From: Streptomyces sp. NBC_01244
GTDB lineage: Bacteria > Actinomycetota > Actinomycetes > Streptomycetales > Streptomycetaceae
NCBI RefSeq assembly: GCF_035987325.1
Contig: NZ_CP108488.1
Location: forward strand, 9,449,469 to 9,513,468
Reading direction: 5' to 3'
DNA: 64,000 bases
In this document: positions 33,317 to 43,400 of the stretch, piece after piece
How the letters are laid out: each line of letters begins with the position of its first letter
Position numbering within the stretch: position 1 is the stretch's first letter
The notes under the pieces: generated by a model
Told to the model about the DNA's origin: nothing
Database searches by the model: none
What the model saw: the letters and a program-made list of their open reading frames with translations, nothing else
Made by a program: the position numbers and the translations under genes

Positions 33317-34482
33317 CGTGTCACGCCTCCCCACTCCAGCCGGCGAACAGCACGCCGGGACGATTCCAGACTGGACCGCTCGGGGTCGCCCTTCGCGGTG
33401 GCCAGGTAGCCGACCGTCGTGGTTGGCCACTCGTGCCCGAGCAGTACCTGCACATCCCACAACGGCATCCCCGACTCGTAGTTGTGGGTCGCGCACGCGT
33501 GCCGCAGCAAATGCGGGAAGAGCACCGTCACCGTGCCCGACAGATGTGCAAGCGACGCGGCGCGCAGCGCCCGGCGGAAGGTGTCCGCGTGGACCGGTTC
33601 CGCCCCCGCCACGTCCGACGCGAGGGAGGTCGGCAGCCGCTCGGAGGGGAAAAGCGGTGCGTACGGGTCGAGGGGATCATCGTGGAACAGGCCCCGGATC
33701 TCCTCGACGTACCACCACAGCAGCTCACGACCCTCGGCGAACATGAACGCCTCGCGCTCCCGGGCACCGGAGCCGCGGGCGCCTTTGCCCCGTACGAGGA
33801 AGCGGCCCCATTGGCCGTTGTCCCAGTGCAGGTCCCCGAGCCGGACCAGGCACAGCTCGGTCGCCCGCACCCCGGAGAGGTAGGCGACCTTCGCCATGAC
33901 GTAGTTCCGGACCGCGACCGGGTACTTCCGTGAGTCCGCGAGGACACCGCGCCAGGCGGTGAAGAACACCTTCATCTCCGCCTGGGACGGCGGGATCCTC
34001 AGCCCGAAATCACCCCGGTGCCGGGGCCGGTTGAACGCGTCCACCGGTGAGGCGACCGCCGCCCCGAACCGGCGCAGGATCTCGCCGGCGTAGCGCTGCT
34101 CCAGGAACGCGAAGTAGTGGTCGATCTTCGTGATCTTCTGCCGGTTCGTCGAGTGAGCGCGTTTACCCGGCCCGGAGAAGTACTGGTCCAGGGCCCGCGG
34201 GCTCAGCTCCCACGGCACGATGTCGTAGAAGCCGCACACCTCGATCACCGGCTGGATCAGCTGATTCAGCGTGCTCCCGGCGAGACCGGCGACGTCCCGC
34301 GCCCAGCAGTACTCCGCCAAGGTGTCCTGGAACAGAGCCCGCTCGTCGTCCCGCGACGCCCCCGTCGCAGCGCGGCGCTGCAGCGTCACCACATCGGCCA
34401 GACCGTCCTGCGGCCCAGCCGATTCTGTCGTCGTACCGCTCCCGCCGATCAGCGTGAAACGGCGGGTACCGGAATCCACCAC
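33313..34482 (-). CDS. Tyrosine recombinase / integrase
   Basis: The 389-residue protein has a SAM-like core-binding domain at about residues 50-130 (TLAEYCWARDVAGLAGSTLN) and a catalytic domain with the expected residues. These are Arg in SGVRATELCLVRL, HLLRH (HxxR) in LFPHLLRHACATHNYESG, a distal His in LLGHEWP and the nucleophilic Tyr in TTTVGYLATAK. It is first in the mobility operon, reading inward from the right end of the element 148 bp away. That is the usual place for an integrase gene. It probably cuts the end and the polymerase-gene target. The ORF start at 34482 is not strongly supported; a few residues may be extra. Confidence 0.93.
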   Translation of the reverse strand: MVDSGTRRFTLIGGSGTTTESAGPQDGLADVVTLQRRAATGASRDDERALFQDTLAEYCWARDVAGLAGSTLNQLIQPVIEVCGFYDIVPWELSPRALDQYFSGPGKRAHSTNRQKITKIDHYFAFLEQRYAGEILRRFGAAVASPVDAFNRPRHRGDFGLRIPPSQAEMKVFFTAWRGVLADSRKYPVAVRNYVMAKVAYLSGVRATELCLVRLGDLHWDNGQWGRFLVRGKGARGSGAREREAFMFAEGRELLWWYVEEIRGLFHDDPLDPYAPLFPSERLPTSLASDVAGAEPVHADTFRRALRAASLAHLSGTVTVLFPHLLRHACATHNYESGMPLWDVQVLLGHEWPTTTVGYLATAKGDPERSSLESSRRAVRRLEWGGVTR

Positions 34483-34634
34483 AAGTAGGAAAATTACGGT
34501 GGGAACTCCTGAAATCCTGGAGAAAGCAGCAAATTTTCACACGTTCGCGTGGAACTTCCGCCACCCCTCTTGACCAGTGCGAACAGGACCAACGAAGCAT
34601 CCAGGGCTCGACCGGAACCCGTCGGAACTCCAGT

Positions 34635-35375
34635 TGCGCCCTGGCCGCGATGGCCGCCGCCGTCACCCCACCCGGTGAACTGCGCACGATCCCCGACGAT
34701 CCCGCCGCGATCCGTGCCTTCCTGCGGCCCCGCCCAGTAGGCCTGCTCCTCGGGGTCGGGCCGGCCACCGCCAAAACCCTGGCCCTCCACGGCCTGCACA
34801 CCATCGGCAACCTCGCCGACGTCCCCCTGCTCACCCTCCAACGCCTCCTCGGTATCGCCCTCGGAAGAGCCCTCCACGAAGCCGCCCACGGCCACGACCA
34901 CCGGCCCGTCCTCGCCGAACCGATCGCCCAGTCCATCAGCGCCGAGCACCGCTTCCCCACCGACGAACTCGACCCCGTCGAGCACCACCGAGCCCTCCTC
35001 ACACTGACCGGGCACCTCGGCGCCATCCTGCGCGCTGACCACAAGGCCGCGTCAGCCGTGGCCCTGACCGTGCGCTACGCGGACGGCTCCACCACCACCC
35101 GCAGCCGCACCCTCCCGGAAGCCACCGCCCACACCTTCCTCCTCACCCGCACCGCCTACGACCTGTACGCCACGCTCTCCCTGCAACGTGCGCGCGTACG
35201 AGCGATCTCCTTGCGAGCACAGGGCCTGCGTGCGGCCGACGAGGCGCCGCGCCAGCTCACCTTCGACCCCGACGTCGACAAGTTGCTGGCCATCGAGGCC
35301 GTCGCGGACCGGGCCCGAAACCGCTACGGGGATGGCGCAATCAAGCCCGCCAGCCTGGCGCACGCTGCGCGCTGA
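34635..35375 (+). pseudogene. Y-family DNA polymerase, C-terminal fragment
   Basis: The frame picks up with CALAAMAAAVTPPGELRTIP and continues PRPVGLLLGVGPATAKTLAL, HGLHTIGNLADVPLLTLQRL and the little finger down to QLTFDPDVDKLLAIEAV. It has no start of its own. It complements the fragment at 26976-27246: together they make about 335 residues, the length of the intact paralogue. This is the right-hand half of the gene split by the 7.4-kb insertion. It ends 10 bp before the convergent lipoprotein gene. Confidence 0.9.
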
Positions 35376-35384
35376 ACCTCTTGG

Positions 35385-35921
35385 TCACCTGTATGTGCCG
35401 TGGCAGAGCTGGGTGATGGCCGGACTGGTGACCCCGTGCGAGGAGCGGCACAGTTCGGCCATGGAGACACGACCCGGAGCCGGGACCGCAGCCGGGCGGG
35501 AGCGCTGAGGAACCGCGGGCTTCGACGTCCGCACCTTGCGCGGCTTCGCCTTCACTTTGGCCTTCACCTTGGCTTTCGAGGCCGGGCGCTGCGGGCTGGA
35601 CTGCTTCGCTTTCACCCGCTGCCGTACCGTCCGCGCTCCCGTGCCCGATCCGTCGGCCTTCGTCGTGCGGGGCTGTTCCCGGCGAGGGGGTACGGCCGAC
35701 GGGTTCTCCTCGGGCGCGATCACCACGGCAGGAGCGGGCGGCCGGCTGTCGGGCAACGGCGTCAGCGGCAGCGCCCCACCGGTCTCCCGCTGGGCAGCGG
35801 GGGCCGGGACCGAGGCTTTCGTCCGGTCCTGCGGGGGCTTGTTGTCGACGGGGGCGACGGAGACGCACCCCGCCGTGGCCAGGAGGACAGCGAGGAGCAG
35901 GGGGAGGGTCCGGCGGTTCAC
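35385..35921 (-). CDS. Lipoprotein with basic Lys/Ala-rich tail
   Basis: The 178-residue protein from GTG 35921 has signal VNRRTLPLLLAVLLATAGC with lipobox ATAGC. The middle is Pro/Ala/Arg-rich and disordered. A strongly basic stretch (KAKQSSPQRPASKAKVKAKV and on) could contact teichoic acids or DNA at the surface. A short conserved-looking C-terminus, MAELCRSSHGVTSPAITQLC, carries two Cys. I do not recognise a family. It lies in the same direction as the frameshifted membrane protein gene upstream (36038-36852), 116 bp away. Confidence 0.7.
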   Translation of the reverse strand: MNRRTLPLLLAVLLATAGCVSVAPVDNKPPQDRTKASVPAPAAQRETGGALPLTPLPDSRPPAPAVVIAPEENPSAVPPRREQPRTTKADGSGTGARTVRQRVKAKQSSPQRPASKAKVKAKVKAKPRKVRTSKPAVPQRSRPAAVPAPGRVSMAELCRSSHGVTSPAITQLCHGTYR

Positions 35922-36037
35922 ATGATCACTGTCGCGCACACCTGACCCGGTACCACCGAAGGCACGCCCGGCCCCACCGCCCGCGACGGCCGCCAACAGC
36001 AGCACACTGTCACCATGCCCGCGAACCGTCTGCCCGC

Positions 36038-36852
36038 TCAGGCCGAGGCCCGGGTGGGCAGGGCGATCACGGCGGCGGCGGACGCCCGGTCCAGGGCGGT
36101 GGAGAAGGCCTTCGCGACGATGACGGCCTCCGTGCCCATGGCCTCGATCTCCGCGACAGCCAGAGCGTCGGCCGCGGCACGGGCCAGAAGGTCGAGTGCT
36201 TCGGCAATGCCCTCGACCAGGCGCTGGATCTGCTGGAGTTCCCGGTAGCGCAGGTCGGCCTCGCAGACCTGCGCGGCGTACTCCTCCAGAACCGCGATGC
36301 ACTGCTCGATGCCGTCCCGGCTGACGCGCAGAGCCTGCCAGCGGGCCGATTGCAGGGCGACGACCTCCACGCGGGAGCTGTCCGCCGCCGTGCCGTCGGA
36401 CAGCCGGCTGTACTCGCGCAGAACGCTCGCGATCTCCCACACCTGCACCGGGAGGACGACCTCGTTGCGCTGGCGGTCGATCAGATCGAGCCGGTGGACC
36501 TGAGAGGCGAGCCGGTGCTCTGGGCCTTCTGTGCGCGGGTGAGGAGCGCCCGGGTGCCTTCGATGAGGTCCCGGTCCTGCACGTAGTGCTCGGCTGCCGC
36601 GTCCAGGGTGCGGAGCTCGCGGCTGTACATGACGCCCTGGAAGGCCCGTGCGCCGGCAAGCAGTACGGCGGCGGCTCCGGCGTACGGCCACAGGCCTGCG
36701 ATCCAGTGCAGGGTCGCGGCCGCGTGAGCCACCCCGGCGGAGACGGTGCCGGGGACCGGTTCCACGTCAGGCGGGGTGGTCAGGAACCACAGCGGCATCA
36801 TCGCGGCGAGCCCGAGGCAGCGCTTGAGGACGATGGGACCCGCCGCTGCCAC
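36038..36852 (-). pseudogene. Membrane-anchored coiled-coil protein gene with frameshift
   Basis: From the GTG at 36852 the frame encodes MAAAGPIVLKRCLGLAAMMP, a hydrophobic hairpin (WPYAGAAAVLLAGARAFQGV) and IEGTRALLTRAQKAQ, then drifts to a stop at 36481. At about 36515-36535 another frame takes over: EHRLASQVHRLDLIDRQRNE, then long helices (VCEADLRYRELQQIQRLVEG) to a stop at 36038. Both parts have codon bias of a real gene and join naturally into about 270 residues. A base change has split it, or the assembly is wrong here. Function unknown; two membrane helices then a cytoplasmic or external coil. Confidence 0.65.
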
Positions 36853-36923
36853 GGGGTGAACTTCCGGACCGGCGGCGAGGATCGCGTTGCGGTTGCTGCG
36901 GATTTAGTCTCTCAAGGAGGGGT

Positions 36924-36955
36924 GCCTAGCGCACCACTTGTGTGGTGCGCTAGGC
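36924..36955. terminator. Hairpin terminator, 14-bp arms
   Basis: GCCTAGCGCACCAC and its exact complement enclose a 4-base loop. It stands between the end of the immunity gene (minus strand) and the start of the membrane-protein gene and should end the toxin operon transcript. Confidence 0.8.
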
Positions 36956-36978
36956 GTCAATCCGAGATGTTGTCTGGC

Positions 36979-37007
36979 GAAGGTGACGGCAACGAGCCGT
37001 CACCTTC
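36979..37007. terminator. Second hairpin terminator, 12-bp arms
   Basis: GAAGGTGACGGC and GCCGTCACCTTC surround AACGA, and a T-rich stretch follows on the plus strand. With the hairpin at 36924 it forms a tandem terminator about 60-90 bp downstream of the immunity gene. Confidence 0.8.
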
Positions 37008-37068
37008 TCCGTCTTCTTTGATGACGTTGCGTCTCGACCACGTGGCCAGAGTGGGGCCTCAAATCTGA

Positions 37069-37491
37069 CTACTGCCAGTATCTGAACTCGCCAAACCCGC
37101 TTGTTGAAGAGTCTTCGAAATTATGGGCCACGAGTTGCTCGTCATCGTGGAGCAAGAGCAAGTCCAGATCTTGCCGGCGATCAAGCTCGGCGTACAAGAA
37201 TTGCGCCAACTCTAGATTGTCGCCCCATTTAGGATTTGCACCCGTCAGGTGGATTGTAATTCCGATTGGTGTTCTGTGGGGTGTGGTGGGATCTTCTTGA
37301 CACTCCTCTCTGCGGTCGTAAATGTGCACCTTTACAGAATCGCCTGAAGTTACAGTGGCTGCTGCTCCGGCGGGGTGTTGATCTTGTTTTCCGCAGAGGA
37401 TCGACGACAGGGTGTCGGTCAGCTGCTCGATTTCGTCAATGTCAGTGGGCCGGCGGTAGCCCACCTCGAGCTCAAAATCTCCGTTGGCCAT
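37069..37491 (-). CDS. Immunity protein for the YD-repeat toxin
   Basis: The 140-residue acidic protein begins MANGDFELEVGYRRPTDIDE, with KVHIYDRREECQEDP and LAQFLYAELDRRQDLDLLLL in the body. No catalytic or membrane motif is visible. Its ATG lies 3 bp after the stop of the giant YD-repeat protein, and its base composition is clearly lower in GC than the body of that gene, as is the toxin end itself. Position, size and composition fit the cognate immunity gene of a polymorphic toxin. I do not assign an Imm family. Confidence 0.75.
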   Translation of the reverse strand: MANGDFELEVGYRRPTDIDEIEQLTDTLSSILCGKQDQHPAGAAATVTSGDSVKVHIYDRREECQEDPTTPHRTPIGITIHLTGANPKWGDNLELAQFLYAELDRRQDLDLLLLHDDEQLVAHNFEDSSTSGFGEFRYWQ

Positions 37492-37494
37492 GCT

Positions 37495-40400
37495 TCAATC
37501 CTGGTTTTGGTAGACCCTGGTTACGTTCATTGTTCCATGGATCAGGTAGACCTCTTCGACCGTCGAGCCGCGGGTCCACTGTCGAATCCGATTGTTTACC
37601 TTGTCCTCCGCCTTCCCGAAGTCCAGGTCGGCCCCCCGGATGTCGAGGTAGACGGCCTTCACGTGCTGCTCATGTGCTTTCTTGAGCCTTTTGTCGACGG
37701 CATTATAGGTCGTGGGCGCCTTGAACTCCGAGCGCACGCCATCGACGTAAGCGTCACCGTATCCGTCGGTGTCATCCCGGGACATCACCTTACGCCCATC
37801 GAGGGCAAGCGCGAACGCGATGGCATATTCAGCGTTGTCGAATCCCTTTCCACCGTTCTTCATCTTCATCTCCTTGGTGGCCCAAGATTCATCAATTTGC
37901 CCAGCCGCTTTCGCTACCAGCGTGGAAGCGTATAGTTCCGTACCCCCTTCGTATGCATTGCAGAACGATTGGTCTCCACCGCGTGAGCGGCACTGGTACT
38001 CGAAGCCGTCGCCCACTGCGTCGACCCATTCTGATGCATAGTGCATTCCAGCCAGGATCTGTGCAATGCGTTCACGCTTGAATTTCTCATTGAGGTCGGG
38101 GTCCCTGTTATCTTTCTCTTCATCGTACGTCGGAGGCTTCTTTCCGGTGTTCCGGTCACTTCCACTGCCGCCGCCGCCAGTACCGCCGCGGGGGACGCCT
38201 CGGCCCTGGCTGGAATTGGGGTCTGTGCTCTCCGTGTGGCCGGTGCCGTCGTCGAGGCCCATGCCCGTCGGGTCGGAGAACGCGAGGGGGTTGTTGGCTC
38301 CGTAGGTGTAGCCGTTGAGGGTTTGGTGCCTGCCGAGTTCCAGAAGCGGGTCGACGCTGAGGAACTGGCCAGCGTAGGGGTCGTACTCGCGGGCACCGAT
38401 GTGGGTGAGCCCGGTGCTGGTGTCGGCGGACTTACTGAGGAAGCGCTTGTCGTCCGGCCAGGTGCCGACGGTGTCGCCGCGGGGGGCGCCGAAGGGGGTG
38501 ATGTAGCGCTTGCTGACGGTCTGCTCGTCGCCGCTGTCGATGGCGACTGAGGAGGTGCCGTGGTGGTCGCTGGCGAGGAAGGAGACCTTCGAGGTGCCAC
38601 TCTCGTTGCTGCGGACCGCTACGCGCTGGCCGCCGAGGGTGTAGTAGCGGTTGGCCCACTTCTTGGTGCCTTGGAGGTGGACCTCGGTGGCACCGGCGTA
38701 GAGGACGGTTTCGCCGCTGGTGTTGCGGCGGATGAGGAGTTCGCCGTCAGCGTCGTACAAGTACGAAGTGGTGTCGGTTCCCTCTACGAGCTTGCTGAGC
38801 TTGTTCTCACCGTTCCAGGTCAGGTTCTGGCTGTCGGTGCTGGAGGGGGCGCGCAGGCGCTTGGTGGTGTTGCCGCTGTCGTCATAGGTGTACTGGTCCG
38901 CGACGCCCGTGCAGTCGGCGCCGGTGGTGGTGGCGGCGAGTGCGTGCTTGCGGGTGGTGTCGTAGCAGTAGGTGCGTTTGGTGGTGCTGGAACCGGTGTG
39001 CGTGGTTTCCGAGGCGCGCTGGCCGCCTGTGTTGTAGGTGTAGGACTTCCAGTAGGAGGCGGGACCTCCGAGGCTGGCCGTGGTGGGGCCGGTGCTGGCG
39101 CAGTCGGCGGTCTTCGGGGTCCAGGCTTCGGTTAGGCGGCGCTGGCCGTCGTAGGTGAAGCACTGGTAGTCGGCCGCGCTGGCACCGCTGACGGTCGCCG
39201 CGTCGAAGATCGACTTGATGTTGCCGACGTCGTCATGGGTGTAGGTGGCTTCCTGGACGAGCCCGTGGGTGGGTTCGTAGACGGTGGTGCCCTTGAGGCG
39301 GCCGGTGCCTTCCTCGAAGGTGTTGAGGATGTCGACGTCCTTGACGCCGAGGGCGCCGGAGCGGGAGAGCGTCAGTTTCTGGAGCTGTCCGAGGGGCGAG
39401 TAGTCGGCCCTCTGGACGTATCCGGAGGTTCCGGATAGGCCGTCCGGCAGCAGGTGGTCGTTGTAGTCGGTCTCGATGGCCTCCGAGGGAAGGCCGCTGG
39501 CCGCGGGCTCGACTGCGGTGGAGACGGTGCCGTCTTCCCAGAGGTTCGTCTCGTAGGCGGTGGTCGCCTTGATGGCGCCCGAGGTGACCAGCGGGTCGTC
39601 GGCGGGCAGCGTCAGCTCTGTTGTGGCGGGCCGGCCGAGGGAGTCGTACCGGGATATCTCCTTGGTGTAGGCCTTGCCACTCGTGCCGCCGACGTAGCGG
39701 ACGGCTGCGGTCGGCGCTCCCCGCAGGATCGTGTCGTAAGTCCAGGAGGCCAGCTTGTTGGCGTCCGTGCGGGAGGTCTGCCACTTGTCGGTCTTGCGGC
39801 CGAGCTCGTCGTAGGAGTACAGGAGCGTGGTGCCGCGGGCGTCGTCCGTGCTGGAGACCTGGTCCAGGGACGTGTAGTGCGTCGTGGTCGTACCGCGGTC
39901 CGGGTCGGTGGCGGTGCGCTGACGGCCGTAGAGGTCGTAGGTGTACAACCACTTGCTGCTGTCCGGACCAGTGACCGTGGCAGGCTTGCCGTCACGGGTG
40001 AGCGTGTACTTCACGCTGGTGTAAGCGGTGCCGAGGGTGGCACCGTACGCGGCGTCATCGGGCTGCTCACCCGCGTACGTCCGGGTTTCCGTCGTCCGTC
40101 CCAGGGCGTCGGTGATGGTACGAGAGGCCGTGCCCCCGTCAGGGGCGGTGGTGGCTACGGAGTCGCCGGTGTAGTTGGTGATGGTGGACCACTTTTCGAG
40201 GCCGTTGACCAACAGCTCTGACGTCGTGGGCCGACCCGCGGCGTCGAAAGTGGTCTTGGTCCGGGGGAAGGGCCCGCCGGCGGCGACGGACGCGTAGATG
40301 CCGTCCGGTTTGGCTTCAGTGCCGTCTTTCAGTTTGTCTTGCCAGGCGTCGGCATAGGTGTCGTCGGCGAGGCCGCGGGAGTCGTAGCGGGTGCCGGTGA

Positions 40401-43400
40401 GGATGCGTCCGCCGTTGGGGGAGGGGCTCTGGGTCTGCAGCGGGCGCAGCAGGGAGTCGGAGATCGAGTAGACCGAGGGCCGGTAGGTGGCGTTGTCGTG
40501 CTTGAGACGGGTGACTGAGGTCCAGGGTGCGGATCCGCGCTTGTAGGAGTACCCGTACTTGACGTTCGGGGAGTGTCCGGCGGCCTGACTGCGGTTGGGG
40601 AGCCAGCTGCCGGTGACACGGCCAAGCGCGTCATAGGAACTGCTGGTGAAGTCCTGGTTCGCGCCTTCGACCTTGATCACCGCACCGCGGGCGGGGTCGA
40701 AGTATGTGTAGGTCCGGTGGGTCTGCCCGTTCGATTCCAGCTTGGGCGCGGCGCCCACAGTGGCCGTGAGGGGGCCGACTGCCGTCGGGGTGTAGGCGGT
40801 CGTGGCGGTGTTGCCTGCCGCGTCGGTGGCACTCAGGGGCCGGCCGAGGCTGTCGTAGGTGGCGCTGGAGAGCTTCTGCCAGCCGTCCGCCTCGGACGGG
40901 GTCCGCGGGTTGGTGCCGTTGGCGGCCGGGTAGGCCTTGGCCCGGCCGGTCCAGGTCGCCAGGCCCTTGGTCGGGACGCGCCCATCCTTCCAGCCGGTGA
41001 CCGTGGCGTCGTCGTAGACGGTGGCGGTGTCGGAGATGACATCACCACGGCTGGTGAGCGAGGTAGGCAGTGTCAGCTTGTCATCGGTGACGTCGTTGCC
41101 GTCGGTATCGGCGCACGCCTGGCCCACGGTCCGGGTACGGGAGACGAGACTGGTCAGGCCCACGTCTTCGTTACGGGCGTACCAGGTGTTCGTGCAAGTG
41201 TTGTCGCCGCTCTCGGAGAGGTCACCGAAGGCGTTGACTCGGGTGATCATGCCGAGGTCGTCGTACTGGTAGTCGGTCTGGGTCCTGCGGAAGGTGCCCG
41301 GGGTGGTGAGGTAGGCGTAGCCGGACGCGCGTGAGGTATAGACCCGTGAGGCGGTGATGGTCTTGTCGACGACCTGCTTGCCTTCGCTGTCCTTCTTGTA
41401 GACCGTCTGGGCAGCTGTGTTCGTGTACCCCGGGAAATTCAGGGACGCCGAGAGGACGGCTGCTCCGTTGTAGGTGACGGACTGGCGCAGGAACCCGGCG
41501 AGCTGGTCGTAGTCGGTGGTGTCCGAGATCTCGATGGAGCCGGCGCCGTCGATGTCGATGACGGGTACCTTGTTGGTGCGCGTGACCTTCGGGTCGGCCG
41601 TCTTGTCGCCGTACATGCCCTGCATGTACACGTTGGTGGTCTTGGAGCGGTTGGAGTCGACGCCGACGTAGGTGGTGACCCGGCCGTATCCGCGCCAGCT
41701 GGACCAGGTGCGGTCCTCCTCCTTGGTCATGGGGTCGTCGTTGTAGCGCCAGGCGGGCTTCTCGTACTCGTATGAGGTGGAGACGGTGGCGGCGGTGACG
41801 GCGTCCGTGGTGGTGACGTTGGTGACGCGGTACTTGTGGAACCAGCTCAGCGCGGTCGGGCCGCCGTTGGGCTTCCACTTCACTGGGTAGCAGGGCCGGG
41901 TGGCGTCGGTGTTGTTGTCTTCCGCGGTCGGCATCTTGGTGCCGCTGACACACTGCGGGTCGGTCAGGTTGATTCTGGTTGTCGCCCCGGTCTCCGAGGT
42001 GATGGTCTGCATGCGGGGACGGTTGAACGCCAGAATGTTCTCGCGCGGCACGTCGATGCGGTTGGGCAGGTTCTGGTACTGGAAGTCGACCGGGTCCAGC
42101 TTGAGGTCGGTGCCGTTCTTGCCGGTGCGGACGATCGACTTGAGGGCCAGGATCTTCTCGCTCGGAGCGTTGAGATCGACCGGTGGCCTGTACGCCGAGT
42201 CAAGGGCGTAGCTGTCGACGTCGGTGAAAGCGTCCGGCTCGAGCGCGGTGGACCACACCTGCGTGTTGATGTCGGTCAGGCGCTTGCGGGTGAAGAAGGA
42301 AGGCCCCGTGGCCCGGCAGTCTGTCGCTGTGCTGGCGCAGATGGAGTCGAAGGGGACGTCGGGCCAGTTGTCGGCGGTGTCCTCGGTGAGTGAGGAGCAG
42401 TCGGAGTCGCAGCGCTCCTCATAGGTGAAGGCGACCCGGCCGGAGGCTATACCGGTGAAGAGCGCGCCGGCCCGCTGCCCGTACTTGATCTCCTTCAGGT
42501 AGCCACCGCGCGTGTAGGAGCCCAGCGCCGTCTTGTCGCCGTTCTTCGCGTAGTAGTTGCCCTCCTTGGTGTACCAGTACGTGGAGGCGTTGCCCTGCAG
42601 GTCCTGGACCAGGTCCAGGTTCCAGCGCCAGGCCTGCTGAACGGAACGCCCGGAGAAGGTAGTGGTAGCGCCCTTCTTGTAGCCGGGCTCTTTCTCGTCG
42701 TCACCGAAGACGGGAACGGTCCACACCGAGTTGGTCTCGGTGCCTGCGGGTGCGCCAGGGAGCTTGTTCAGGCCGAACGTGTAGGTGGTGCCGTTGCCGG
42801 TGACCACCTTCCAGTACTCGCCGTCCTTGTCGTCCGGGTTGGTGTCGGGGTCACCGTCGTCGGTGCTGCCGGCGCCATATCCGCGGATGACCTTCGTGCC
42901 GTCGTCGTTCTTCAGGCGCCAGGTGTTGCCCTTCGTATCGGAAGGGTCCTTGACGAGTTCGTTGGCCTTGCCGTTCAGGACGAGGGAGGCGTTGTCGTAC
43001 TTCCAGCACAGGTCGTACTTACCGGCCTGACCATCGTCCTCGCACGAGCCGTACTTGCGCTCGATGTAGGAGGAGGTCAGATCGAAGCCCTCACCGACCT
43101 GGGTCCCCTGGTTGTTGGTGTTGGCCGTGCGGCCGTCGAGGGACCCCGTGTCGTAAGACAGCGACAGCGCCGGCATGGGGCCCGCTGCCGCGGGCGGCAC
43201 CGTGATCGGGTAGGACCAGCTGAACGATCCAGATGATCCGCCGGCCTCCCAGGTGGAAGAGCTGGCGAGCGGGGTGGCCTTGTAATCGCCACCGCCCGAG
43301 GACGAGGCGAGGGTCGTGGCCATCACCGCGAGCACCGTGGTTGCGGCCGAGGCGGCACCCATCGACGGCGGACTGAGCGGCTCGACCTGACCCCGGACCA

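Larger units (their letters stand above)
27242..34634. mobile_element. About 7.4-kb element inserted in a Y-family polymerase gene
   Basis: The two halves of one Y-family polymerase gene flank this DNA, which proves insertion. Both junctions contain CCAGT (27242-27246 and 34630-34634). The ends just inside are imperfectly inverted: GGTTCGACGATTCCCGG on the left against GTTCCGACGGGTTCCGG read inward from the right. Cargo is an intact Y-family polymerase, a GntR/TetR regulator and an FAD monooxygenase. The right part is a minus-strand operon of tyrosine recombinase, HTH protein and zinc-finger recombinase-like protein. I take those three as the mobility genes. The exact crossover cannot be fixed without an empty site. 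Confidence 0.75.

Noticed and set aside
26976..35375. Idea that the Y-family gene is interrupted by an intein or intron
   Set aside because: The intervening DNA holds unrelated genes on both strands, including an integrase operon, and has neither intein nor group II intron features.
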